This document shows positions 1 to 8,479 of a stretch of DNA of 34,920 nucleotides, one piece after another. Source of the DNA: JACDCA01 sp040881785 (lineage in GTDB: Bacteria > Acidobacteriota > Vicinamibacteria > Vicinamibacterales > 2-12-FULL-66-21); assembly GCA_040881785.1 (NCBI GenBank), contig JBBECO010000077.1, positions 1-34,920 of the forward strand. Reading direction: 5' to 3'. Made by a program: the position numbers and the translations under genes. Each line of letters starts with the position of its first letter. The stretch's first letter is position 1. The notes beneath the pieces are model-generated. The model was not told the origin of the DNA and ran no database searches. It saw only the letters and a list, made by a program, of their open reading frames with translations.

Positions 1-2
1 TC

Positions 3-206
3 GAGGGCCTGCTGGTGTCGATCGGCGCGCCTCGACTGCGGGCCCTGGGATTCCCCGTCGAGCGTGCGTTTCCCGATCCGGAGCGACGTCTCTACGACCG
101 ACTCGCCGCCGACGATGCCGATTCGGCGCACTCCCGGTACAACGCGCTGATCAGACGTCTCGTCAGTTACGAACGGGCGGCCGAATGCGGGATCCCGCGG
201 ACCTGA
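3..206 (+). CDS. Unrecognised protein, C-terminal part only (5' end outside the window)
   Basis: The reading frame is open from the first bases of the window to the TGA at 204-206, so the true start lies upstream. A GTG at 15 is the first possible start inside the window, but there is no reason to prefer it. The visible part, about 67 residues, is rich in Arg and Ala, has no membrane segment, and contains the stretch RYNALIRRLVSYERAAE, which looks like an amphipathic helix. Codons end mostly in G or C, as in neighbouring genes, so it is probably a real gene. The following small gene starts inside it (22-base overlap), which suggests one transcript. I do not recognise the family. Confidence 0.55.
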   Translation, partial: EGLLVSIGAPRLRALGFPVERAFPDPERRLYDRLAADDADSAHSRYNALIRRLVSYERAAECGIPRT

Positions 207-343
207 CACGCATCGAGTCGTTCATGCGCCTTGCGGCCTATTTCGACGCGACTGCGCCGGAGATCTACCGGTACCCGGCGCTCGATGAGGCGTCCTTCCG
301 GCGCCGGCTCGCCGAGACGCTCGCGAACGCCGCCGAGGGCTGA
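185..343 (+). CDS. Small unrecognised protein, 52 aa
   Basis: An ATG at 185 opens a 52-residue frame ending at TGA 341-343. It overlaps the end of the preceding gene by 22 bases in a different frame, an arrangement typical of coupled translation. Almost all codons end in G or C, which fits real coding sequence in this genome. The product begins MRDPADLTRIESFMRLAAYF and is helical in character, with no signal peptide or metal-binding motif. It ends 14 bases before the convergent LuxR-type gene. The function is unknown. It may be a partner of the upstream gene product, but only the overlap supports this. Confidence 0.5.
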   Translation: MRDPADLTRIESFMRLAAYFDATAPEIYRYPALDEASFRRRLAETLANAAEG

Positions 344-357
344 GCCCGTACGTCAGT

Positions 358-645
358 TCAGAACGTCGGATCGAGCCCGCTCACCCGGCGGATGGCCCGC
401 AGCGTCAGGTCGACGCGGTTGCGGCTGCCGGTCTTCTGGTAGATCTCCGACAGGCGGTTCTTCACCGTCTGCGGCCGCAGCGACAGCCGCTCGGCGATCT
501 CGGCGTTCGAACAGCCGCAGCCGACGAGGTGGATGATCTGCCGTTCACGAGGCGTCAGGTGAATCCGGCCCCGCTGGGGCCGGTCCCCGGAGACCGGACC
601 CTTATCAGTGCGCTCGGCCGCGTGCAGGTGCATCGGAAACGTCAT
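358..645 (-). CDS. LuxR/NarL-type helix-turn-helix protein without receiver domain
   Basis: This is a 95-residue protein whose residues about 30-90 form a GerE/LuxR-type DNA-binding domain: LTPRERQIIHLVGCGCSNAE, then IAERLSLRPQTVKNRLSEIY with the usual recognition helix and the T-V-K-N-x-L-S-x-I-Y pattern. Full-length NarL/FixJ regulators are about 210 residues and carry an N-terminal receiver. Here only about 30 polar residues precede the HTH, so this is a stand-alone DNA-binding protein with no phosphorylation site. A strong ribosome binding site (AGGAGG, four bases before the ATG at 645) supports the start. It lies downstream of the phoH-ybeY-corC block on the same strand, 169 bases away, and converges on the two small + strand genes. 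Its target genes cannot be told from the sequence. Confidence 0.85.
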   Translation of the reverse strand: MTFPMHLHAAERTDKGPVSGDRPQRGRIHLTPRERQIIHLVGCGCSNAEIAERLSLRPQTVKNRLSEIYQKTGSRNRVDLTLRAIRRVSGLDPTF

Positions 646-814
646 GGGTCCTCCTGGGTCGGCTGTTCAGCTGTACGTGACTGCCCGGCTCGAACCATTG
701 CAGGCAGCGCGGGCGCCTTCTGGTAGATAAACGCGGCCGAGGGGGATTCCGAACAGGTCCGGCGAAAGAATGGGTCGAAGGACCCGGATGACCAGGTAGG
801 GGTTCCGCGGCGGC

Positions 815-2077
815 CTAGGCCGGCCTGGGTTCCCCGGATGCGGGGAGGCTGCGCTTGAAGCGCACCCGATGGATGCGGCGCCGCTCGGCCTCGAGCACTT
901 CGACCTGCATGCCATCGAGCTCGAAGGTCTCTCCCACGGCCGGCACGCGGCCGACGCGCGTGAGGACGTAGCCGCCGACGGTCTCGAAGCCTTCCGGCTC
1001 CACGGCGACGTCCAGCCGGTCGCAGACCTGGTCGAAGTTCACCTTGCCGCTGAAGATGAACGAGCCGTCCGGCTCCTCGGTGACCGGCTCGGTCTCGACG
1101 TCGTACTCGTCGCGGATCTCCCCGACGAGCTCCTCGAGAAGGTCCTCGATCGTCGCGAGCCCCGCCGTGCCGCCGTACTCGTCCAACACGATCGCGATCT
1201 GCGTCTGCTTGCGCTGGAATTCCTTCAGCAGATCGGCGACGCGCTTGGTCTCGGGCACGAACGTCGCCGGCCGCAGCAGTTGCGGAAGATCCGGCTGTAA
1301 ACGCGCAGCGTCGGAGGCGCCTTCGAGCTGAATCAGGTCCTTCACGTACACGAGGCCCAGGATGTTGTCCAGGTTCTCGCCGTATACGGGTATCCGGGAA
1401 TACTCCTGCTCCTGGAACAGCTCGCGCAGTTCGGCCAGCGTGGCGTCGGCCGAGATCGCCACCATGTCGGGACGCGGGGTCATGACTTCGCGCACGAGGG
1501 TGTCGCCGAAGTCGACGATCGACTGCAGCAGCTTCCGCCCTTCCTCTTCGATGAGTCCCTGCTCGCCGTCGTTCTCGCTCTGCGCCTCGAGCGCGGCACC
1601 GATGGCGGCCTCGGGGGGCGTGCCGTTACCGTTGCCTTCGCGGCGCGGCTCGAGAATCAGCCGCGTCAGCGAGTTCGTCAGCGGACGGACGGCCCGCGCC
1701 AGCACGTCGAACGGCGGCAGCAGGATCTCGAGCATCCGCTCCGGGTTCCGGCGGACGATCAGCACCGGCAGGACGTGCTCGCAGACGAGGATGAACACCG
1801 CCACGAACAGCAGCAGCATTCCGATAGCCGGCAATCCCGTCCGTCCGGTCAGGATCGCGATGAACATCGTCGCCAGCGAGAAGATCAGCCCGAGCAGCAG
1901 GCGGGCCGGCAGGAAGAGACGGATCGGATCCTCGAGATAGAACCCGAGGCGGTCGTCACGGCCGCCGCGCTCGGCCATCAGCCGCAGCGACAGCCGCATC
2001 AGCGCGCTGAAGGCGGTCTCGATCGTGCCGACGTAGACGGCCGCGATCGCGAGAATGAAGAGGAGGAGCGGGATCAT
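815..2077 (-). CDS. CNNM/HlyC-CorC family membrane protein (DUF21, CBS pair, CorC domain)
   Basis: This 420-residue protein has the usual order of the HlyC/CorC (CNNM) family. A DUF21 membrane region occupies residues 1 to about 150, with segments such as MIPLLLFILAIAAVYVG and GMLLLFVAVFILVCEHV. A cytoplasmic CBS-domain pair follows at about 200-330 (LVREVMTPRPDMVAIS, then IVLDEYGGTAGLATIEDLLE), and the C-terminal CorC_HlyC domain lies at about 345-415 (KVNFDQVCDRL, ETVGGYVLTRVGRVP). Members are linked to Mg2+/Co2+ transport or efflux; despite the name they are generally not haemolysins. The ATG at 2077 overlaps the ybeY stop as ATGA. It sits in the place of ybeX in the conserved ybeZ-ybeY-ybeX order but carries the membrane region that YbeX lacks. 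Confidence 0.93.
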   Translation of the reverse strand: MIPLLLFILAIAAVYVGTIETAFSALMRLSLRLMAERGGRDDRLGFYLEDPIRLFLPARLLLGLIFSLATMFIAILTGRTGLPAIGMLLLFVAVFILVCEHVLPVLIVRRNPERMLEILLPPFDVLARAVRPLTNSLTRLILEPRREGNGNGTPPEAAIGAALEAQSENDGEQGLIEEEGRKLLQSIVDFGDTLVREVMTPRPDMVAISADATLAELRELFQEQEYSRIPVYGENLDNILGLVYVKDLIQLEGASDAARLQPDLPQLLRPATFVPETKRVADLLKEFQRKQTQIAIVLDEYGGTAGLATIEDLLEELVGEIRDEYDVETEPVTEEPDGSFIFSGKVNFDQVCDRLDVAVEPEGFETVGGYVLTRVGRVPAVGETFELDGMQVEVLEAERRRIHRVRFKRSLPASGEPRPA

Positions 2078-2521
2078 GCGCGCTCCATCAGGCCCGCCTT
2101 CAGACCACCCTTGCGGCGAAGGCGCGCTTCGGCGCGCGCCATCCGGCCGTGGTCATCGGGAGCGTCATGGTCGTAGCCGAGCAGGTGCAGCAAGCCGTGC
2201 AGGGCGAGGACGCGCAGCTCGGTCTGATAGGAATGGCCCGCCTTCAGGGCCTGACGCCTGGCGACGTCTCTCGCAATCACCACATCACCAAGACCCCTCG
2301 GCCCCTCGGACTCCCCGACGCCTGGACCCTCGAATGCGAGGACATCCGTGGCGTAGTCCTTGCCCCGGTAGGTCCGATTCAGCCTGCGCATGCGCGCATC
2401 CCGGACGAGGGCGATCGCCAGCTCGCCGCGCGCGGCACGCGGCGCACTGCGCGCGAGCCAGCGCGCCAGGCCGCCGTCGCGCACCGGCTGGCCGCGGCCG
2501 TCGGTGACGGTCACGCGCAGT

Positions 2522-2538
<17 letters not shown>
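2074..2538 (-). CDS. ybeY: Endoribonuclease/rRNA maturation factor YbeY
   Basis: This 154-residue protein carries the zinc-binding signature of the UPF0054/YbeY family, HGLLHLLGYDHD, near residues 113-124. The three histidines bind the metal. YbeY takes part in 16S rRNA 3'-end maturation and 70S ribosome quality control in the cytoplasm. The central stretch (NRTYRGKDYATDVLAFEGPG) is also family-typical (R-x-x-D-x-x-T-D-V-L-x-F). The start is a GTG at 2538, 17 bases inside the end of phoH, and the stop overlaps the next gene as ATGA, so phoH, ybeY and the CorC gene are probably translated from one message. Length is normal for the family. Confidence 0.96.
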
Positions 2539-3493
<955 letters not shown>

Positions 3494-3624
3494 AGGTCAG
3501 CTCCTGTTCAGGTCAATTGGATGTTATCACTCCGGGGCTCGGGACTCGGGGGCCGGGAAAAACCGGTGCGGAGTCTTGAAATCCGAACCGGACCCCGAGC
3601 CCCGAACCCCGAACCCCGGCCGCG
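3494..3624. repeat. aspS-phoH intergenic region with two opposed G-rich heptamer blocks
   Basis: This 131-base stretch without a gene holds two blocks of 7-base repeats. On the + strand, 3534-3557 reads as GGGGCTC, GGGACTC, GGGGGCC, GGG. The second block, 3593-3617, reads as CCCCGAG, CCCCGAA, CCCCGAA, CCCC. The blocks are imperfect reverse complements separated by about 35 bases, so transcribed RNA could fold into a long GC-rich hairpin. It lies just after the aspS stop and before the phoH ribosome binding site, so it could end or attenuate transcription, but there is no clear U-tract. Confidence 0.6.
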
Positions 3625-5403
3625 TCAGTTCCCCTTCAACTTCAGTTCCCGAAGCTGCTTCTCGTTGACGGGGGAAGGCGCCCCGGCCATCAGATCCTGC
3701 GCCTGGGCGGTTTTTGGGAAGGCGATGACGTCCCGGATGGACGGTTCCGCGCACAAAATCGCCACGATACGGTCGAGCCCCAGGGCAATCCCGCCATGCG
3801 GGGGTGTTCCATATTCGAGCGCATCAAGGAAAAATCCAAAACGCAGACGGGCTTCGTCGTCCGAGATCTGCAGCAGCTTGAAGATGAGCCGCTGAATCGC
3901 CTGGTCGTGAATCCGGATGCTGCCGCCGGCGATCTCGCTGCCATTGAGCACGAGGTCGTACGCGCGCGCGCGCGCCCGGCCTTGGTCGGTTTCGAGCAGG
4001 GCTGCGTCACTCTCGAGCGGAGCAGTGAAGGGATGGTGCATGAACTCGTAGCGGCCGGGTTCCCCGCCCTCCCCGTCCTGCCACTCGAACATCGGAAAAT
4101 CGACGACCCACAGGAACTCGAAGCGCTGGGGATCGAGCAGGTTCTCTTTCTTCGCGACGTGCAGCCGCAGCGCCCCCAGGACCTTCGACGTCGGCTCGTG
4201 CGCACCCGCGGCCAGCAGCAGCAGGTCTCCGTCGCCGGCACCGGCGGCCTCCAGGGCCTGTCGGAGGGTCGTCTCCCCCGCCGCCTTCAGCGCCGAGCTC
4301 TGGATCGCCCCGGCGGCGTTGCGCGCCCACACGAGACCCGAGGCCCCCTGCTGCCGGGCCATCTCGGCGAGCTCGTCGAGCTCCCTGCGCGAGTACTTCG
4401 CGCCCCCACGGACGACGAAGCCGCGGACCTCTCCGCCCGACGCCACGACATCCTTGAAGGGACCGAACGTCGAGTCGGCAAACGGCGCCGACACGTGCTC
4501 AATCTCCATGCCCGGCCGGAGGTCCGGCTTGTCGGAGCCGTAGGTCGCGATTGCGTCGGCGTACGACAGCCGGCGGAACGGACGCGGCGCCTGGCGTCCG
4601 ATCAGCGCCATCAGCCGTTCCATCAGCGGCTCGATCGTGCTGAAGACCAGATCCTCGGTCGCGAACGAGATCTCCAGGTCCACCTGCGTGAATTCCGGCT
4701 GCCGGTCGGCGCGCAGGTCTTCGTCGCGGAAGCATTTGACGATCTGGAAGTAGCGGTCCATCCCCGAGATCATCAGGATCTGCTTGAAGATCTGCGGCGA
4801 CTGCGGCAGCGCGTAGAACTCGCCGGGATGCACGCGGCTCGGCACGAGGTAATCGCGCGCCCCTTCGGGCGTGGACTTCGTGAGCATCGGCGTCTCGATC
4901 TCCAGGAAGCCCCGCTCGTCGAAATACCTCCGGATCTCCATCGTCGCGCGGTGCCGGAGCGCGATGTTGTGCTGCATCCGCGGGCGCCGGAGGTCGAGAT
5001 AGCGGTACTTCAGCCGCATGTCCTCGGCGATCGGCGTCTCGTCGTTGCTGATGCTGAAGGGGGGCACCTTCGCGTCGTTGAGCAGCCGGATCTCGCGGGC
5101 TTCCACCTCGATCTCGCCGGTCTTCATCTTCGGATTGGCCGACTCGCGCGTCACGACGCGGCCCACGACCGCGATCACGAACTCGGCGCGGAGCCGCTTC
5201 GCATCTGCGACGAGCGTCTCGTTGTCGCGCACGACCACCTGCGTCAGGCCATACCGGTCGCGCAGGTCGATGAAGACGAAGGGACCAAGATCGCGCGTAC
5301 GGTGCACCCAGCCCAGCAGCACGACGTCCCGACCGAGGTGCTGCGAGGTCAATTCACCGGCGGTGTGCGTGCGCGCGAGATTTCCGAGGGGGCGGATTTC
5401 CAT
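3625..5403 (-). CDS. aspS: Aspartyl-tRNA synthetase, bacterial type
   Basis: A class II aminoacyl-tRNA synthetase that charges tRNA with aspartate in the cytoplasm. Order: OB-fold anticodon-binding domain (residues about 15-110, GWVHRTRDLGPFVFIDLRDR), catalytic core with motif 2 (FRDEDLRADRQPEFTQVDLE), the bacterial GAD insertion in the middle, and motif 3 near the end (GLDRIVAILC). Length, 592 residues, is normal for bacterial AspRS. The Leu in RDLG is at a position where some tRNA-Asn-charging (non-discriminating) enzymes carry His, which leans weakly towards a discriminating enzyme. I chose the ATG at 5403, which shares one base with the hisS stop (TGATG), over a TTG three bases upstream. 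Confidence 0.97.
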   Translation of the reverse strand: MEIRPLGNLARTHTAGELTSQHLGRDVVLLGWVHRTRDLGPFVFIDLRDRYGLTQVVVRDNETLVADAKRLRAEFVIAVVGRVVTRESANPKMKTGEIEVEAREIRLLNDAKVPPFSISNDETPIAEDMRLKYRYLDLRRPRMQHNIALRHRATMEIRRYFDERGFLEIETPMLTKSTPEGARDYLVPSRVHPGEFYALPQSPQIFKQILMISGMDRYFQIVKCFRDEDLRADRQPEFTQVDLEISFATEDLVFSTIEPLMERLMALIGRQAPRPFRRLSYADAIATYGSDKPDLRPGMEIEHVSAPFADSTFGPFKDVVASGGEVRGFVVRGGAKYSRRELDELAEMARQQGASGLVWARNAAGAIQSSALKAAGETTLRQALEAAGAGDGDLLLLAAGAHEPTSKVLGALRLHVAKKENLLDPQRFEFLWVVDFPMFEWQDGEGGEPGRYEFMHHPFTAPLESDAALLETDQGRARARAYDLVLNGSEIAGGSIRIHDQAIQRLIFKLLQISDDEARLRFGFFLDALEYGTPPHGGIALGLDRIVAILCAEPSIRDVIAFPKTAQAQDLMAGAPSPVNEKQLRELKLKGN

Positions 5404-6746
5404 CAATCTTTCCGGGGTGCGGGTTGCGGGGTGCGGGATGCGGAGAGTTCACGGAGGGCCGCACCGATGCCGTGCCGCGGAAGCGCCTGCTGCTCGCCGC
5501 TGACCATATTCTTCAGCGTGACCTCGCCGCGCGCGCGTTCGTCGCCGCCGGCCACGGTCACGAACGTCACCCCGCGCGCGGCGGCGTACTTGAACTGCTT
5601 CCCAAGCTTGTCGGGCTCGGGATAGACCTCCACGCGCAGGCCGGCGGCACGCAGCTCCTGCGCGAGCCGCAGGCCGTCCTCGATCGGTTCGCCCTCGAAC
5701 AGCGTCACCATGACATCGGCGGCGGTCGCGGCGACCGCCGCGGGAAACATATGTCGCTCGGTCATGACGACGAGGATCCGTTCGAGGCCGAGTGAAAAAC
5801 CGCAGGCCGGGATCTGCTCGCCCGAGAACATGCCGATCAGTCCGTCATAACGTCCACCACCGCCGAGGCTCCCGGCGAGGTCCGGGACGGCGACTTCCAT
5901 GATCGCGCCGGTGTAATACGACAGGCCCCGGGCGAGCCGCGGCGTGAGCGTGACGTGCCCGGCGGCGGGTGTCGCGCCGGCAAGCTCGATGATCTGCCCG
6001 ACGTTCTGCCGGGCCGCGGCGCCCCCCGCTTCCTGCGCCACGAGCCGATCGAAGACATCCAGATCGTCGAACGCCCCCAGACACCTGGCGGCCGCGTCTG
6101 CCGGCACCCCCCGCGCCACCATGTCGTCGCGAACGCCGTCGCGGCCGATCTTATCGAGCTTGTCGATCGCCACGAGCGCCGTCCCGTGCAGCGCCGGGTC
6201 GATCCCGGCGCCGGTGAGGAGCGCCGTCAGCAGCACGCGGTGATTGAGCTGGATGGTGAAGTCCCGGAAGCCCAGCGTCTGCAGCACCTCGCTGACCGCG
6301 CCGAGCATCTCCGCCTCGACGACCGGCGACGTCGAGCCGATGGCATCCACGTCGCACTGGTAGAACTCGCGGAAGCGCCCGCGTGCCGGACGGTCCGCGC
6401 GCCACACCGGTTGGATCTGGTACCGCTTGAAGAACTTCGGCAGCTTCCCGCGGTGCTCCGCGACGACCCGGGCGAGCGGGACGGTCAGGTCGTAGCGCAG
6501 CGCAAGGTCGGTCTCCCCGGACGACTCGTGCTCGCCGCGGCGCAGGACCTTGAAAATGAGCTTGTTGCCTTCCTCGCCGTACTTGCCGGTCAGCGTCTCG
6601 ATGTTCTCGAGCGCGGGCGTCTCGAGCGGCTCGAAACCGTAGCGGCGATAGACGTCCTCGATGATCCCGATGACGAAATCACGGCGCCGGACGTCTTCCG
6701 GCAGGAAGTCGCGCATGCCCCGGGCGGGGCGCGTGGGCTGCGACAT
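5403..6746 (-). CDS. hisS: Histidyl-tRNA synthetase
   Basis: This 447-residue class II synthetase ligates histidine to tRNA-His. The N-terminal ARGMRDFLPEDVRRR is the family opening. Motif 2 lies at YQIQPVWRADRPARGRFREF. The histidine-specific GLSYYTGAIMEV and GGGRYDGLIGMF loops are present, as is motif 3 (GFSLGLERILVV). The C-terminal anticodon-binding domain follows (about 340-430, EGEPIEDGLRLAQELRAAG). The last ten residues (RTPQPAPRKD) are encoded by a tandem G-rich heptamer repeat and are probably a late addition. It is preceded by the M20 gene seven bases away and followed by aspS with a one-base overlap. Adjacent hisS-aspS is common in bacteria. Confidence 0.97.
   Translation of the reverse strand: MSQPTRPARGMRDFLPEDVRRRDFVIGIIEDVYRRYGFEPLETPALENIETLTGKYGEEGNKLIFKVLRRGEHESSGETDLALRYDLTVPLARVVAEHRGKLPKFFKRYQIQPVWRADRPARGRFREFYQCDVDAIGSTSPVVEAEMLGAVSEVLQTLGFRDFTIQLNHRVLLTALLTGAGIDPALHGTALVAIDKLDKIGRDGVRDDMVARGVPADAAARCLGAFDDLDVFDRLVAQEAGGAAARQNVGQIIELAGATPAAGHVTLTPRLARGLSYYTGAIMEVAVPDLAGSLGGGGRYDGLIGMFSGEQIPACGFSLGLERILVVMTERHMFPAAVAATAADVMVTLFEGEPIEDGLRLAQELRAAGLRVEVYPEPDKLGKQFKYAAARGVTFVTVAGGDERARGEVTLKNMVSGEQQALPRHGIGAALRELSASRTPQPAPRKD
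5414..5441. repeat. Four tandem G-rich heptamers inside the 3' end of hisS
   Basis: On the + strand, four perfect 7-base units run without a break: GGGGTGC, GGGTTGC, GGGGTGC, GGGATGC. They encode the proline-rich tail of HisS on the minus strand. They resemble the blocks in the aspS-phoH gap in period and G-richness, so they probably belong to one repeat class spread in this genome. Confidence 0.75.
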
Positions 6747-6753
6747 CCCGAAG

Positions 6754-8379
6754 TTATTTCTTCACCGTCGGGTACGTGATTCCCAACTGGTCGAGATACG
6801 TCTTGTACTTCGTCGGATCGTAGTAGTACTTCCGCATCTCGGGCCGGTACTTCTCCATGATCCCCTTGTTCAGTTCGATCGCCGGTGTGTCCTGCGCGCG
6901 GATGAGCGGCTCGTACTTCTGCGTCTTGGTCTGTTCCTTGAAGTAATCCGCCGCCATCTTCACCAGCTCCGGCTTGGTGAGCAGGTCGATGAGGGTCATC
7001 GCCTGGACCTTCGCGCCGGCCGTGGTCCCCTTGTGCGCAATCGGCGTCGCCATCGCGATCGCGCTCGACCAGTTGTGGCCCGGCAGTCCGGGGATGTTGG
7101 CCGGATACCGGAGCGTGATCGTCGGCACGTTCCAGGAGATGTCGCCGATATCGTCGGACCCGCCGCCGCGGTTGTCGCGCACCGGTCCGGTCAACTGCTG
7201 CGGGGCACGCGTCGACAGCCCCTGCTCGCGGCCGCCGAGCCCCTTCTGCACGGCCTTCGCCAGCGTCTGGTCGGCGTCGCTCCATTCCGGCATGCCGACC
7301 TTCTGGATGTTCAGGAACGCCGCTTCCGCCACAGGACGGTTGAAGTGCCGCGGCCAGGCGCTCCCGAGCACCCGTGTCGGCAGGAGCTCCACGCCCGCCA
7401 TCTGCGCCGCCCCCTTCGCAATCGCGTCGCCCGTCTCCCACAACCCCTTGATGCCCGGATAGGTCGTCTGGCGGAAGTAGTACCAGACCGACGCCGTCCG
7501 CGGCACGACGTTCGGCTGGTCGCCGCCGTTGGTGACGACGTAGTGGGAGCGATGCTCGAGCGGGAGATGTTCCCGGCGGTAGTTCCAGCCGATGTTCATC
7601 AGCTCGACGGCGTCGAGCGCGCTGCGGCCGCGCCACGGCGCGCCAGCCGCGTGGGCGGTCTCGCCCTTGAACGAATATTCCACTGAGACCAGGCCCGTGC
7701 CTCCGGCGTCGCCCCATGAGACGCCGAGATCGGTGCCGACGTGCGTGAAGATCGCGACGTCCACCTCCTTGAACAATCCGGCGCGGATGAAATAGGCCTT
7801 CGTGCCGACCAGCTCCTCGGCCGTCCCCGGCCAGATCTTCAACGTGCCCGGCAGCTTCTCGCGCTCCATGATCTTCTTCACCGCAATGGCGGCGGTGATG
7901 TTCAGAGGCACGCCCGAGTTGTGCCCCTCGCCGTGACCGGGCGCCCCCTCGACGAGCGGGTCGTGATACGCCACCCCCGGCTTCTGCGACGCCTGCGGAA
8001 TGCCGTCGATGTCGCTGCCGAGCGCGATCACGGGCTTCCCGGACCCCCACGTCGCCATGAAGGCCGTGGGCACGCCCGCGACCCCTTCCTCGACGGTGAA
8101 ACCGTTCTTCTTCAGGATCTCCACCACGTAGCGATGCGTCTCGGTCTCCTGGAAGCCCAGCTCGCCGAAGCTGAAGATGGAGTCCACCATCTGCTGCGTG
8201 TGCTCTTTCATGGCCTCGACATCGGCGGCCGCCTCGGTCTTCAGCTGTTCGATGCGGGCGTCATCCTTCGGGATGTTCATCGGAGGGGGCGGCGCCGCCT
8301 GGCCTCCGCGCCCCTGCGCGAGGGGGGCGGTGGCGGCAGCGGCCAGAAGCGCAAGAACACCAAGCAGTCGACGATTCAT
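6754..8379 (-). CDS. Exported M20 family amidohydrolase (AbgB-like metallopeptidase)
   Basis: A 541-residue metallohydrolase of the M20D type, related to AbgB (p-aminobenzoyl-glutamate hydrolase) and aminoacylases, which cleave N-acyl or peptide amide bonds. The N-terminus MNRRLLGVLALLAAAATAPL followed by AQG is a signal peptide, so it acts outside the inner membrane. Catalytic-domain motifs are GSDIDGIPQASQKPG, GHGEGHNSGV (His149, Glu151, His153) and the EE pair in GTAEELVGTKAYF. In classical M20D enzymes the position of Glu151 is usually a metal-binding Cys. I prefer the ATG at 8379, with GGAG eight bases upstream, over an earlier ATG at 8400, because it gives a clean signal peptide. It heads the run toward hisS (seven-base gap). 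Substrate unknown. Confidence 0.92.
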   Translation of the reverse strand: MNRRLLGVLALLAAAATAPLAQGRGGQAAPPPPMNIPKDDARIEQLKTEAAADVEAMKEHTQQMVDSIFSFGELGFQETETHRYVVEILKKNGFTVEEGVAGVPTAFMATWGSGKPVIALGSDIDGIPQASQKPGVAYHDPLVEGAPGHGEGHNSGVPLNITAAIAVKKIMEREKLPGTLKIWPGTAEELVGTKAYFIRAGLFKEVDVAIFTHVGTDLGVSWGDAGGTGLVSVEYSFKGETAHAAGAPWRGRSALDAVELMNIGWNYRREHLPLEHRSHYVVTNGGDQPNVVPRTASVWYYFRQTTYPGIKGLWETGDAIAKGAAQMAGVELLPTRVLGSAWPRHFNRPVAEAAFLNIQKVGMPEWSDADQTLAKAVQKGLGGREQGLSTRAPQQLTGPVRDNRGGGSDDIGDISWNVPTITLRYPANIPGLPGHNWSSAIAMATPIAHKGTTAGAKVQAMTLIDLLTKPELVKMAADYFKEQTKTQKYEPLIRAQDTPAIELNKGIMEKYRPEMRKYYYDPTKYKTYLDQLGITYPTVKK

Positions 8380-8462
8380 GGGGAGTTCTCCATTTTCCAT
8401 TCAGGCCGACGTTTTTCAGCGGCCTGCCAGAGCCCGGTCTCAGCGGCCAGGCGTGTCCGAAG

Positions 8463-8469
8463 CATAATA
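8463..8469. promoter_or_regulatory. Possible shared -10 element for divergent M20 and moaA genes
   Basis: The 100-base gap between the divergent M20 and moaA genes has one AT-rich point. It reads CATAAT on the + strand (8463-8468) and TATTAT on the minus strand (8469-8464), each one base off the sigma-70 -10 consensus. No convincing -35 box stands at the usual distance on either side. If used toward moaA, the transcript would start only a few bases before its ATG. This is a weak prediction. Confidence 0.25.
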
Positions 8470-8479
8470 GATGTGACCC

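Noticed and set aside
3796..5625. 609-codon open frame on the + strand across aspS and hisS
   Set aside because: It is the antisense shadow of two certain synthetase genes in GC-rich DNA. Its product is Arg/Leu/Glu-rich without domain features.
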